A stretch of DNA of 64,000 bases from Setophaga petechia (GCA_024362935.1 JANCRA010000120.1:503501-567500); one strand, 5' to 3'; positions 1 through 12,285 are shown, numbered from the stretch's first letter. A program made the numbers and translations. Notes: generated by a model not told the origin, from the sequence alone.

Positions 1-417
1 CTTGAAAGGAAGGCGTCTTAGACAACTTTCTTTTTCTTGTGTCAAAAAACTCTGCAGCCCTCTCTGCAACATCTACAACACGATGGAAGTTGTTTAGTGA
101 GCAGGAAGGTTTTCTCCTTGGAGACATAGTGAAAAAGCTATTTGCTTAGATGTAGGTGACAAGAAACACTTACTGCAGTGCAGTGACATGTTAATTGGTA
201 CACAGCACAGGGATTGTGTTAGCAGCTCTCAAAGTGATAGAAAACAGTACTTTCCCACTCTCTTGCCTTTCCCTTCACATTAATTCTTGAAAGGAAGGCG
301 TCTTAGACAACTTTCTTTTTCTTGCTGCAAAACACACTGCAGCCCTCTGTGCAACTTCTAGAACACGATAGGAAATGTTTAGTGAGCAGGAAGGTTTTCT
401 CCTTGCGAGACATAGTG

Positions 418-429
418 AAAAAGCTTTTT
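418..429. other. 12-bp palindrome AAAAAGCTTTTT (example)
   Basis: A perfect palindrome in the middle of a subset of units, shown here for the unit at 286. It also occurs in the first and fifth diverged units of every module. Other units have AAAAAGCTATTT or AAAAAGCTTCTT, which break it. It lies about 33 bp upstream of the second palindrome. Confidence 0.85.
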
Positions 430-461
430 GCTTAGATGTAGGTGACAAGAAACACTTACTG

Positions 462-471
462 CAGTGCACTG
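462..471. other. 10-bp palindrome CAGTGCACTG (example)
   Basis: A perfect palindrome in type i units, shown here for the unit at 286. All four full diverged units of the module also keep it, although they differ from ordinary units at many surrounding positions. Type ii units have CCGTGCACTG and type iii have CAGTGCAGTG, each breaking it by one base. Its persistence across the deepest divergence in the array makes it a candidate protein-binding site. Confidence 0.6.
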
Positions 472-882
472 AACAGCTAACTGCTACACAGCACTAGGAT
501 TGTGTTAGCAGCTTGCAAAGTGCTAGAAAACAGTACTTTCCCACTCTCTTGCCTTTCCCTTCACATTAATACTTGAAAGGAAGGCGTCTTAGACAACTTT
601 CTTTTACATTTTGCAAAACACACTGCTGCCGTCTGTGCAACTTCTACAACACGATGGAAGTTGTTTAGTGAGCAGCGACGTTTTCCCCTTGCGAGACAAA
701 GGGAAAAAGCTATTTGCTCAGATGTAGGTATCAAGAAACACTTCATGCCGTGCACTGACAAGCTAATTGCTACACAGCACTGCGATTGTGTTAGCAGCTT
801 GCAAAGTGCTAGAAAACAGTACTTTCCCACTCTCTTGCCTTTCCCTACACATTAATACTTGAAAGGAAGGCGTCTTAGACAA

Positions 883-902
883 CTTTCTTTTTCTTGTTAC
901 AG
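883..902 (+). other. Splice-acceptor-like tract in class D units (example)
   Basis: The stretch is a pyrimidine-rich tract of about 16 bases ending in TTACAG, followed by AACAC, and fits the vertebrate 3' splice-site consensus. It occurs in most class D units (for example near 5741, 18277, 45177, 46030, 55052 and 63497). Class A, B and C units lack the ACAG but have a nearby CTGCAG. It is a sequence match only; nothing shows that it is used. Confidence 0.25.
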
Positions 903-3716
903 AACACACAGCAGCCCTCTGTTCCACTTCTCGAACACGATAGGAAATGTTTAGTGAGCAGGAAGGTTTTCTCCTTGCGAGACATAGTGAAAAACCTTTT
1001 TACTTCGATATAGGTGACAAGAAACACTTACTGCAGTGCACTGAACAGCTAATTGCTACACAGAACTGCGATTGTGTTAGCAGCTTGCAAAGTGCTAGAA
1101 AACAGTACTTTCCCACTCTCTTGCCTTTCCCTTCACATTAATGCTTGAAAGGAAGGCGTCTTAGACTACTTTCTTTTTCTTGCTGCAAAAAACACTGCAG
1201 CCCTCTGTGCAACTTCTAGAACACAATAGAAGTTGTTTAGTGAGCAGGAACGTTTTCCCCTTGCGAGACAAAGTGAAAAAGCTATTTGCTCAGATGTAGG
1301 TATCCAGAAACACTTACTGCCGTGCACTGACAAGCTAATTGCTACACAGCACTCCGATTGTGTTAGCAGCTTGCAAAGTGCTAGAAAACAGTACTTTCCC
1401 ACTCTCTTGCCTTTCCCTTCACATTAATACTTGAAAGGAAGGCGTCTTAGATAACTTTCTTTTTCTTGTTACAAAACACACTGCAGCCCTCTGTGCAACT
1501 TCTAGAACACGATAGGAGATGTTTAGTGAGCAAGAAGGTTTTCTCCTTGCGAGACAGAGTGAAAAAGCTATTTGCTTAGATGTAGGTGACAAGAAACACT
1601 TACTGCAGTACACTGAAAAGCTAACAGCTACACAGCACTGCGATTGTGTTAGCAGCTTGCAAAGTGCTAGAAAACAGTACTTTCCCACTCTCTTGCCTTT
1701 CCCTTCACATTAATACTTGAAAGGAAGGCGTCTTAGACAACTTTGTTTTACATTTTGCAAAACACACTGCAGCCCTCTGTGCAACTTCTACAATACGATG
1801 GAAGTTGTTTAGTGAGCAGCAGCGTTTTCCCCTTGCGAGACAAAGTGAAAAAGCTATTTGCTCAGATGTAGGTATCAAGAAACACTTACTGCCGTGCACT
1901 GACAAGCTAATTGCTACACAGCACTGGGATTGTGTTAGCAGCTTGCAAAGTGCTAGAAAACAGTACTTTCCCACTCTCTTGCCTTTCCCTTCACATTAAT
2001 ACTTGAAAGGAAGGCATCTTAGACAACTTTCTTTTTCTTGCTGTAAAACACACTACAGACCTCTGTGCAACTTCTAGAACACGATAGGAGATGTTTAGTG
2101 AGCAAGAAGGTTTTCTCCTTGCGAGACATAGTGAAAAAGCTATTTGCTTAGATGTAGGTGACAAGAAACACTTACTGCAGTGCACTGAACAGCTAATTGC
2201 TACACAGCACTGCGATTGTGTGAGCAGCCTGCAAAGTGCTAGAAAACAGTACTTTCCCACTCTCTTGCCTTTCCCTTCACATTAATACTTGAAAAGAAGT
2301 CATCTTAGACAACTTTTTTTTCTTGTGTCAAAAAACTCTGCAGCCCTCTCTGCAACATCTGCAACACGATGGAAGTGGTTTAGTGAGCAGGAAGGTTTTC
2401 TCCTTGCGAGACATAGTGAAAAAGCTATTTGCTTAGATGTAGGTGACAAGAAACACTTACTGCAGTGCACGGAAAAGCTAATTGCTACACAGAACTCGGA
2501 TTGTGTTAGCAGCTTACAAAGTGCTAGAAAACAGTACTTTCCCACTCTCTTGCCTTTCCCTTCACATTAATACTTGAAAGGAAGGCGTCTTAGACAACTT
2601 TCTTTTTCTTGCTGTAAAACACACTGCAGCCCTCTGTGCAACTTCTAGGACACGATAGGAAATGTTTAGTGAGCAAGAAGGTTTTCTCTTTGCGAGATAT
2701 AGTGAAAAAGCTATTTCCTTAGATGTAGGTGACAAGAAACACTTACTGCAGTGCACTGAAAAGCTAACTGCTACACAGCACTGGGATTGTGTTAGCAGCC
2801 TGCAAAGTGCTAGAAAACAGTACTTTCCCACTCTCTTGCCTTTCCCTTCACATTAATACTTGAAAGGAAGGCATCTTAGACAACTTTCTTTTTCTTGTGT
2901 CAAAAAACTCTGCAGCCCTCTCTGCAACATCTACAACACGATGGAAGTTGTTTAGTGAGCAGGAAGGTTTTCTCCTTGCGGGACATAGTGAAAAAGCTAT
3001 TTGCTTAGATGTAGGTGACAAGAAACACTTACTGCAGTGCACTGAACAGCTAATTGCTACACAGCACTAGTACTGTGTTAGCAGATTGCAAAGTGCTAGA
3101 AAACAGTACTTTCCCACTCTCTTGCCTTTCCCTTCACATTAATACTTGAAAGGAAGGCATCTTGGACAACTTTCTTTTTCTTGTGTCAAAAAACTCTGCA
3201 GCCCTCTCTGCAACATCTACAACACGATGGAAGTTGTTTAGTGAGCAGGAAGGTTTTCTCCTTGCGAGACATAGTGAAAAAGCTATTTGCTTAGATGTAG
3301 GTGACAAGAAACACTTACTGCAGTGCACTGAAAAGCTAACTGCTACACAGCACTGGGATTCTGTTAGCAGCTTGCAAAGTGCTAGAAAACAGTACTTTCC
3401 CACTCTCTTGCCTTTCCCTTCACATTAATACTTGAAAGGAAGGCGTCTTAGACAACTTTCTTTTACATTTTGCAAAACACACTGCAGCCCTCTGTGCAAC
3501 TTCTACAATACGATGGAAGTTGTTTAGTGAGCAGCAGCGTTTTCCCCTTGCGAGACAAAGTGAAAAAGCTATTTGCTCAGATGTAGGTATCAAGAAACAC
3601 TTACTGCCGTGCACTGACAATCTAATTGCTACACAGCACTGGGATTGTGTTAGCAGCTTGCAAAGTGCTAGAAAACAGTACTTTCCCACTCTCTTGCCTT
3701 TCCCTTCACATTAATA

Positions 3717-6700
3717 CTTGAAAGGAAGGCATCTTAGACAACGTTCTTTTTCTTGCTGTAAAACACACTGCAGATCTCTGTGCAACTTCTAGAACACGAT
3801 AGGAGATGTTTAGTGAGCAAGAAGGTTTTCTCCTTGCGAGACATAGTGAAAAAGCTATTTGCTTAGATGTAGGTGACAAGAAACACTTACTGCAGTGCAC
3901 TGAACAGCAAATTGCTACACAGCACTGCGATTGTGTGAGAAGCCTGCAAAGTGCTAGAAAACAGTACTTTCCCACTCTCTTGCCTTTCCCTTCACATTAA
4001 TACTTGAAAAGAAGGCATCTTAGACAACTTTTTTTTCTTGTGTCAAAAAACTCTGCAGCCCTCTCTGCAACATCTGCAACACGATGGAAGTGGTTTAGTG
4101 AGCAGGAAGGTTTTCTCCTTGCGAGACATAGTGAAAAAGCTATTTGCTTAGATGTAGGTGACAAGAAACACTTACTGCAGTGCACGAAAAAGCTAATTGC
4201 TACACAGAACTGGGATTTTGTTAGCAGCTTACAAAGTGCTAGAAAACAGTACTTTCCCACTCTCTTGCCTTTCCCTTCACATTAATGCTTGAAAGGAAGG
4301 CGTCTTAGACAACTTTCTTTTACATTTTGCAAAACACACTGCAGCCCTCTGTGCAACTTCTAGGACACGATAGGAAATGTTTAGTGAGCAAGAAGGTTTT
4401 CTGTTTGCGAGATATAGTGAAAAAGCTATTTCCTTAGATGTAGGTGACAAGAAACACTTACTGCAGTGCACTGAAAAGCTAACTGCTACACAGCACTGCG
4501 ATTGTGTTAGCAGCCTGCAAAGTGCTAGAAAACAGTACTTTCCCACTCTCTTGCCTTTCCCTTCACATTAATACTTGAAAGGAAGGCATCTTAGACAACT
4601 TTCTTTTTCTTGTGTCAAAAAATTCTGCAGCCCTCTCTGCATTATCTACAACACGATGGAAGTTGTTTAGCGAGCAGGAAGGTTTTCTACTTGCGGGACA
4701 TATTGAAAAAGCTATTTGCTTAGATGTAGGTGACAAGAAACACTTACTGCAGTGCACTGAACAGCTAACTGCTACACAGCACTAGTACTGTGTTAGCAGC
4801 TTGCAAAGTGCTAGAAAACAGTACTTTCCCACTCTCTTGCCTTTCCCTTCACATTAATACTTGAAAGGAAGGCATCTTAGACAACTTTCTTTTTCTTCTG
4901 TCAAAAAACTCTGCAGCCCTCTCTGCAACATCTACAACACGATGGAAGTTGTTTAGTGAGCAGGAAGGTTTTCTCCTTGCGAGACATAGTGAAAAAGCTA
5001 TTTGCTCAGATGTAGGTATCAAGAAACACTTACTGCCGTGCACTGACAAGCTAATTGCTACACAGCACTGCGATTGTGTTAGCAGCCTGCAAAGTGCTAG
5101 AAAACAGTACTTTCCCACTCTCTTGCCTTTCCCTTCACATTAATACTTGAAAGGAAGGCGTCTTAGACAACTTTCTTTTTCTTGTTACAGAACACACTGC
5201 AGCCCTCGGGGCAACTTCTAGAACACGATAGGAGATTTTTAGTGAGCAAGAAGGTTTTCTCCTTGCGAGACATAGTGAAAAAGCTATTTGCTTAGATGTA
5301 GGTGACAAGAAACACTTACTGCAGTGCACTGAAAAGCTAACTGCTACACAGCACTGGGATTGTGTTAGCAGCCTGCAAAGTGCTAGAAAACAGTACTTTC
5401 CCACTCTCTTGCCTTTCCCTTCACATTAATACTTGAAAGGAAGGCGTCTTTGACATCTTTCTTTTATATTTTGCAAAACACACTGCAGCACTCTGTGCAA
5501 CTTCTAGAACACGATGGAAGTTGTTTAGTGAGCAGCAACGTTTTCCCCTTGCGAGACAAAGTGAAAAAGCTATTTGCTCAGATGTAGGTATCAAGAAACA
5601 CTTCATGCCGTGCACTGACAAGCTAATTGCTACACAGCACTGCGATTGTGTTAGCAGCTTGCAAAGTGCTAGAAAACAGTACTTTCCCACTCTCTTGCCT
5701 TTCCCTACACATTAATACTTGAAAGGAAGGCGTCTTAGACAACTTTCTTTTTCTTGTTACAGAACACACTGCAGCCCTCTGTGCAACTTCTAGAACACGA
5801 TAGGAGATGTTTAGTGAGCAGGAAGGTTTTCTCCTTGGGAGACATAGTGAAAAAGCTATTTGCTTAGATGTAGGTGACAAGAAACACTTACTGCAGTGCA
5901 GTGACAAGTTAATTGGTACACAGCACTGCGATTGTGTTAGCAGCTCTCAAAGTGATAGAAAACAGTACTTTCCCACTCTCTTGCCTTTCCCTTCACATTA
6001 ATACTTGAAAGGAAGGCATCTTAGACAACTTTTTCTTGTGTCAAAAAACTCTGCAGCCCTCTCTGCAACATCTGCAACACGATGGAAGTTGTTTAGTGAG
6101 CAGGAAGGTTTTCTCCTTGCGAGACATAGTGAAAAAGCTTTTTGCTTAGATGTAGGTGACAAGAAACACTTACTGCAGTGCACTGAAATGCTAACTGCTA
6201 CACAGCACTAGTACTGTGTTAGAAGCTTGCAAAGTGCTAGAAAACAGTACTTTCCCACTCTCTTGCCTTTCCCTTCACATTAATACTTGAAAGGAAGGCG
6301 TCTTAGACAACTTTGTTTTACATTTTGCAAAACACACTGCAGCCCTCTGTGCAACTTCTAGAACACGATAGGAAATGTTTAGTGAGCAGGAAGGTTTTCT
6401 CCTTGCGAGACATAGTGAAAAACCTTTTTACTTCGATATAGGTGACAAGAAACACTTACTGCAGTGCACTGAACAGCTAATTGCTACACAGAACTGCGAT
6501 TGTGTTAGCAGCTTGCAAAGTGCTAGAAAACAGTACTTTCCCACTCTCTTGCCTTTCCCTTCACATTAATGCTTGAAAGGAAGGCGTCTTAGACTACTTT
6601 CTTTTTCTTGTTACAGAACACACTGCAGCCCTCTGTGCAACTTCTAGAACATGATAGGAGATGTTTAGTGAGCAAGAAGGTTTTCTCCTTGCGAGACAGA

Positions 6701-6857
6701 GTGGAAAAGCTATTTGCTTAGATGTAGGTGACAAGAAACACTTACTGCAGTACACTGAAAAGCTAACTGCTACACAGCACTGCGATTGTGTTAGCAGCTT
6801 GCAAAGTGCTAGAAAACAGTACTTTCCCACTCTCTTGCCTTTCCCTTCACATTAATA
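3717..6857 (+). repeat. 11-unit higher-order repeat, copy 1 (3141 bp)
   Basis: Eleven units start at 3717, 4003, 4288, 4574, 4860, 5146, 5432, 5718, 6004, 6286 and 6572, with left classes C A B A A D B D A B D. The block repeats directly at 6858-9998 with the same order and the same private marks. These include a 4-bp shortening in ACAACTTTTTCTTGTG near 6028, CTCGGGGCAAC near 5205, TCTTTGACATC near 5448 and CCTTTTTACTTCGATATAGG near 6423. Differences from copy 2 that I could see are about five single bases, for example AACGTTC near 3740 and TTTTCTACTTGCG near 4684. The units at 5432-6285 recur near 31978-32831. The unit at 4860 is a half-swap, with an A left half and a type ii right half. Confidence 0.93.
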
Positions 6858-9800
6858 CTTGAAAGGAAGGCATCTTAGACAACTTTCTTTTTCTTGCTGT
6901 AAAACACACTGCAGATCTCTGTGCAACTTCTAGAACACGATAGGAGATGTTTAGTGAGCAAGAAGGTTTTCTCCTTGCGAGACATAGTGAAAAAGCTATT
7001 TGCTTAGATGTAGGCGACAAGAAACACTTACTGCAGTGCACTGAACAGCAAATTGCTACACAGCACTGCGATTGTGTGAGAAGCCTGCAAAGTGCTAGAA
7101 AACAGTACTTTCCCACTCTCTTGCCTTTCCCTTCACATTAATACTTGAAAAGAAGGCATCTTAGACAACTTTTTTTTCTTGTGTCAAAAAACTCTGCAGC
7201 CCTCTCTGCAACATCTGCAACACGATGGAAGTGGTTTAGTGAGCAGGAAGGTTTTCTCCTTGCGAGACATAGTGAAAAAGCTATTTGCTTAGATGTAGGT
7301 GACAAGAAACACTTACTGCAGTGCACGAAAAAGCTAATTGCTACACAGAACTGGGATTTTGTTAGCAGCTTACAAAGTGCTAGAAAACAGTACTTTCCCA
7401 CTCTCTTGCCTTTCCCTTCACATTAATGCTTGAAAGGAAGGCGTCTTAGACAACTTTCTTTTACATTTTGCAAAACACACTGCAGCCCTCTGTGCAACTT
7501 CTAGGACACGATAGGAAATGTTTAGTGAGCAAGAAGGTTTTCTGTTTGCGAGATATAGTGAAAAAGCTATTTCCTTAGATGTAGGTGACAAGAAACACTT
7601 ACTGCAGTGCACTGAAAAGCTAACTGCTACACAGCACTGCGATTGTGTTAGCAGCCTGCAAAGTGCTAGAAAACAGTACTTTCCCACTCTCTTGCCTTTC
7701 CCTTCACATTAATACTTGAAAGGAAGGCATCTTAGACAACTTTCTTTTTCTTGTGTCAAAAAATTCTGCAGCCCTCTCTGCATTATCTACAACACGATGG
7801 AAGTTGTTTAGCGAGCAGGAAGGTTTTCTCCTTGCGGGACATATTGAAAAAGCTATTTGCTTAGATGTAGGTGACAAGAAACACTTACTGCAGTGCACTG
7901 AACAGCTAACTGCTACACAGCACTAGTACTGTGTTAGCAGCTTGCAAAGTGCTAGAAAACAGTACTTTCCCACTCTCTTGCCTTTCCCTTCACATTAATA
8001 CTTGAAAGGAAGGCATCTTAGACAACTTTCTTTTTCTTCTGTCAAAAAACTCTGCAGCCCTCTCTGCAACATCTACAACACGTTGGAAGTTGTTTAGTGA
8101 GCAGGAAGGTTTTCTCCTTGCGAGACATAGTGAAAAAGCTATTTGCTCAGATGTAGGTATCAAGAAACACTTACTGCCGTGCACTGACAAGCTAATTGCT
8201 ACACAGCACTGCGATTGTGTTAGCAGCCTGCAAAGTGCTAGAAAACAGTACTTTCCCACTCTCTTGCCTTTCCCTTCACATTAATACTTGAAAGGAAGGC
8301 GTCTTAGACAACTTTCTTTTTCTTGTTACAGAACACACTGCAGCCCTCGGGGCAACTTCTAGAACACGATAGGAGATTTTTAGTGAGCAAGAAGGTTTTC
8401 TCCTTGCGAGACATAGTGAAAAAGCTATTTGCTTAGATGTAGGTGACAAGAAACACTTACTGCAGTGCACTGAAAAGCTAACTGCTACACAGCACTGGGA
8501 TTGTGTTAGCAGCCTGCAAAGTGCTAGAAAACAGTACTTTCCCACTCTCTTGCCTTTCCCTTCACATTAATACTTGAAAGGAAGGCGTCTTTGACATCTT
8601 TCTTTTATATTTTGCAAAACACACTGCAGCACTCTGTGCAACTTCTAGAACACGATGGAAGTTGTTTAGTGAGCAGCAACGTTTTCCCCTTGCGAGACAA
8701 AGTGAAAAAGCTATTTGCTCAGATGTAGGTATCAAGAAACACTTCATGCCGTGCACTGACAAGCTAATTGCTACACAGCACTGCGATTGTGTTAGCAGCT
8801 TGCAAAGTGCTAGAAAACAGTACTTTCCCACTCTCTTGCCTTTCCCTACACATTAATACTTGAAAGGAAGGCGTCTTAGACAACTTTCTTTTTCTTGTTA
8901 CAGAACACACTGCAGCCCTCTGTGCAACTTCTAGAACACGATAGGAGATGTTTAGTGAGCAGGAAGGTTTTCTCCTTGGGAGACATAGTGAAAAAGCTAT
9001 TTGCTTAGATGTAGGTGACAAGAAACACTTACTGCAGTGCAGTGACAAGTTAATTGGTACACAGCACTGCGATTGTGTTAGCAGCTCTCAAAGTGATAGA
9101 AAACAGTACTTTCCCACTCTCTTGCCTTTCCCTTCACATTAATACTTGAAAGGAAGGCATCTTAGACAACTTTTTCTTGTGTCAAAAAACTCTGCAGCCC
9201 TCTCTGCAACATCTGCAACACGATGGAAGTTGTTTAGTGAGCAGGAAGGTTTTCTCCTTGCGAGACATAGTGAAAAAGCTTTTTGCTTAGATGTAGGTGA
9301 CAAGAAACACTTACTGCAGTGCACTGAAATGCTAACTGCTACACAGCACTAGTACTGTGTTAGAAGCTTGCAAAGTGCTAGAAAACAGTACTTTCCCACT
9401 CTCTTGCCTTTCCCTTCACATTAATACTTGAAAGGAAGGCGTCTTAGACAACTTTGTTTTACATTTTGCAAAACACACTGCAGCCCTCTGTGCAACTTCT
9501 AGAACACGATAGGAAATGTTTAGTGAGCAGGAAGGTTTTCTCCTTGCGAGACATAGTGAAAAACCTTTTTACTTCGATATAGGTGACAAGAAACACTTAC
9601 TGCAGTGCACTGAACAGCTAATTGCTACACAGAACTGCGATTGTGTTAGCAGCTTGCAAAGTGCTAGAAAACAGTACTTTCCCACTCTCTTGCCTTTCCC
9701 TTCACATTAATGCTTGAAAGGAAGGCGTCTTAGACTACTTTCTTTTTCTTGTTACAGAACACACTGCAGCCCTCTGTGCAACTTCTAGAACATGATAGGA

Positions 9801-9998
9801 GATGTTTAGTGAGCAAGATGGTTTTCTCCTTGCGAGACAGAGTGGAAAAGCTATTTGCTTAGATGTAGGTGACAAGAAACACTTACTGCAGTACACTGAA
9901 AAGCTAACTGCTACACAGCACTGCGATTGTGTTAGCAGCTTGCAAAGTGCTAGAAAACAGTACTTTCCCACTCTCTTGCCTTTCCCTTCACATTAATA
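6858..9998 (+). repeat. 11-unit higher-order repeat, copy 2 (3141 bp)
   Basis: This is the direct tandem copy of 3717-6857, with the same eleven classes and the same diagnostic indels at an offset of exactly 3141 bp. Differences seen include AACTTTC instead of AACGTTC near 6881, GTAGGCGAC near 7013, TTTTCTCCTTGCG near 7825, ACACGTTGG near 8082 and GAGCAAGATGG near 9815. Such high identity over 3.1 kb implies a very recent duplication or homogenisation, or else an assembly duplication. The unit that follows at 9999 resembles the one preceding copy 1 (3431), as expected if exchange took place between cassette units. Confidence 0.93.
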
Positions 9999-12285
9999 CT
10001 TGAAAGGAAGGGGTCTTAGACAACTTTCTTTTACATTTTGCAAAAGACACTGCAGCCCTCTGTGCAACTTCTACAATACGATGGAAGTTGTTTAGTGAGC
10101 AGCAGCGTTTTCCCCTTGCGAGACAAAGTGAAAAAGCTATTTGCTCAGATGTAGGTATCAAGAAACACTTACTGCCGTGCACTGACAATCTAATTGCTAC
10201 ACAGCACTGGGATTGTGTTAGCAGCTTGCAAAGTGCTAGAAAACAGTACTTTCCCACTCTCTTGCCTTTCCCTTCACATTAATACTTGAAAGGAAGGCAT
10301 CTTAGACAACTTTCTTTTTCTTGCTGTAAAACACACTACAGACCTCTGTTCAACTTCTAGAACACGATAGGAGATGTTTAGTGAGCAAGAAGGTTTTCTC
10401 CTTGCGAGACATAGTGAAAAAGCTATTTGCTTAGATGCAGGTGACAAGAAACACTTACTGCAGTGCACTGAACAGCTAATTGCTACACAGCACTGCGATT
10501 GTGTGAGCAGCCTGCAAAGTGCTAGAAAACAGTACTTTCCCACTCTCTTGCCTTTCCCTTCACATTAATACTTGAAAGGAAGGCATCTTAGACAACCTTC
10601 TTTTTCTTGTGTCAAAAAACTCTGCAGCCCTCTCTGCAACATCTACAACACGATGGAAGTGGTTTAGTGAGCAGGAAGGTTTTCTCCTTGCGAGACATAG
10701 TGAAAAAGCTTTTTGCTTAGATGTAGGTGACAAGAAACACTTACTGCAGTGCACTGAACAGCCAACTGCGACACAACACTAGGACTGTGGTAGCAGCTTG
10801 AAAGTGCTAGAAAACAGTACTTTCCCACTCTCTTGCCTTTCCCTTCACATTAATACTTGAAAGGAAGGCGTCTTAGACAACATTCTTTTACATTTTGCAA
10901 AACACACTGCAGCCCTCTGTGCAACTTCTACAACACGATGGAAGTTGTTTAGTGAGCAGCAACGTTTTCCCCTTGCGAGCAAAGTGAAAAAGCTATTTGC
11001 TCAGATGTAGGTATCAAGAAACACTTACAGCCGTGCACTGACAAGCTAATTGCTACACAGCACTGCGATTGTGTTAGCAGCTTGCAAAGTGCTAGAAAAC
11101 AGTACTTTCCCACTCTCTTGCCTTTCCCTGCACATTAATACTTGAAAGGAAGGCGTCTTAGACAACTTTCTTTTTCTAGTTACAGAACACACTGCAGCCC
11201 TCTGTGCAACTTCTAGAACACGATAGGAGATGTTTAGTGAGCAGGAAGGTTTTCTCCTTGGGAGACATATTGAAAAAGCTATTTGCTTAGATGTAGGTGA
11301 CAAGAAACACTTACTGCAGTGCAGTGACATGTTAATTAGTACACAGCACTGCGATTGTGTTAGCAGCCTGCAAAGTGCTAGAAAACAGTACTTTCCCACT
11401 CTCTTGCCTTTCCCTTCACATTAATACTTGAAAGGAAGTCATCTTAGACAACTTTCTTTTTCTTGTGTCAAAAAACTCTGCAGCCCTCTCTGCAACATCT
11501 GCAACACGATGGAAGTGGTTTAGTGAGCAGGAAGGTTTCCTCCTTGCGAGACACAGTGAAAAAGCTATTTGCTTAGATGTAGGTGACAAGAAACACTTAC
11601 TGCAGTGCACTGAACAGCTAACTGCTACACAGCACTAGTACTGTGTTAGCAGCTTGCAAAGTGCTAGAAAACAGTACTTTCCCACTCTCTTGCCTTTCCC
11701 TTCACATTAATACTTGAAAGGAAGGCGTGTTAGACAACTTTCTTTTTCTTGCTGCAAAACACACTGCAGCCCTCTGTGCAACTTCTAGAACACGATAGGA
11801 AATGTTTAGTGAGCAGGAAGGTTTTCTCCTTGCGAGACATAGTGAAAAACCTTTTTACTTCGATATAGGTGACAAGAAACACTTACTGCAGTGCACTGAA
11901 CAGCTAATTGCTACACAGAACTGCGATTGTGTTAGCAGCTTGCAAAGTGCTAGAAAACAGTACTTTCCCACTCTCTTGCCTTTCCCTTCACATTAATGCT
12001 TGAAAGGAAGGCGTCTTAGACTACTTTCTTTTTCTTTTGTACAGAACACACTGCAGCCCTCTGTGCAACTTCTAGAACACGATAGGAGATGTTTAGTGAG
12101 CAAGAAGGTTTTCTCCTTGCGAGACAGAGTGGAAAAGCTATTTGCTTAGATGTAGGTGACAAGAAACACTTACTGCAGTACACTGAAAAGCTAACTGCTA
12201 CACAGCACTGCGATTGTGTTAGCAGCTTGCAAAGTGCTAGAAAACAGTACTTTCCCACTCTCTTGCCTTTCCCTTCACATTAATA
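9999..12285 (+). repeat. 8-unit higher-order repeat, copy a (2287 bp)
   Basis: Units start at 9999, 10285, 10571, 10856, 11141, 11427, 11713 and 11999, with classes B C A B D A C D. The first six are repeated at 12286-13961. The last two (11713, 11999) are a cassette also seen at 19397/19683, and in related form at 6286/6572 and 9427/9713. Its marks are GAAAAACCTTTTTACTTCG and, in the second unit, TTCTTTTGTACAGAAC with an extra base. Single-base losses at about 10799 (GCTTGAAAGTGC) and 10979 (GCGAGCAAAGTG) are shared with 13050 and 13229, and with a third set near 23922 and 24094, so these segments share a recent common ancestor. Confidence 0.88.

Larger units (their letters stand above)
1..3716 (+). 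repeat. Lead-in block of 13 mixed units
   Basis: Thirteen units start at 1, 286, 572, 858, 1144, 1430, 1716, 2002, 2288, 2573, 2859, 3145 and 3431, with left-half classes A C B D C D B C A C A A B. The first is 285 bp because one G is missing near 118 (CTCCTTGGAGACAT); the same marker recurs in the unit at 15680. Units 2573-3430 match 15965-16822 at an offset of 13392 bp. The unit at 1144, with an extra A in GCTGCAAAAAACAC and the variant ACACAATAG, matches 31406. The pair at 1716 and 2002 is a recurrent two-unit cassette, also at 3431/3717, 9999/10285, 12286/12534, 19970/20256 and 23115/23401. No gene is seen. Confidence 0.9.

Noticed and set aside
561..830. Minus-strand open frame of about 89 codons, open in a large share of the units
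   Set aside because: It starts at GTG rather than ATG, stays open only because units are near copies, is broken by common indels, and resembles no protein family I know.
661..855. Plus-strand open frame of about 64 codons in many units
   Set aside because: It starts at TTG, stops at the shared CATTAA, and many units carry an internal TAG at GCACTAG. Class differences change amino acids freely (for example CAGCAACG against CAGGAAGG).
2318..2326. T8 runs (TTTTTTTTCTTG) in A units as polymerase III terminators
   Set aside because: They sit in a pyrimidine tract common to all units, and no A-box/B-box or tRNA-like sequence lies upstream.
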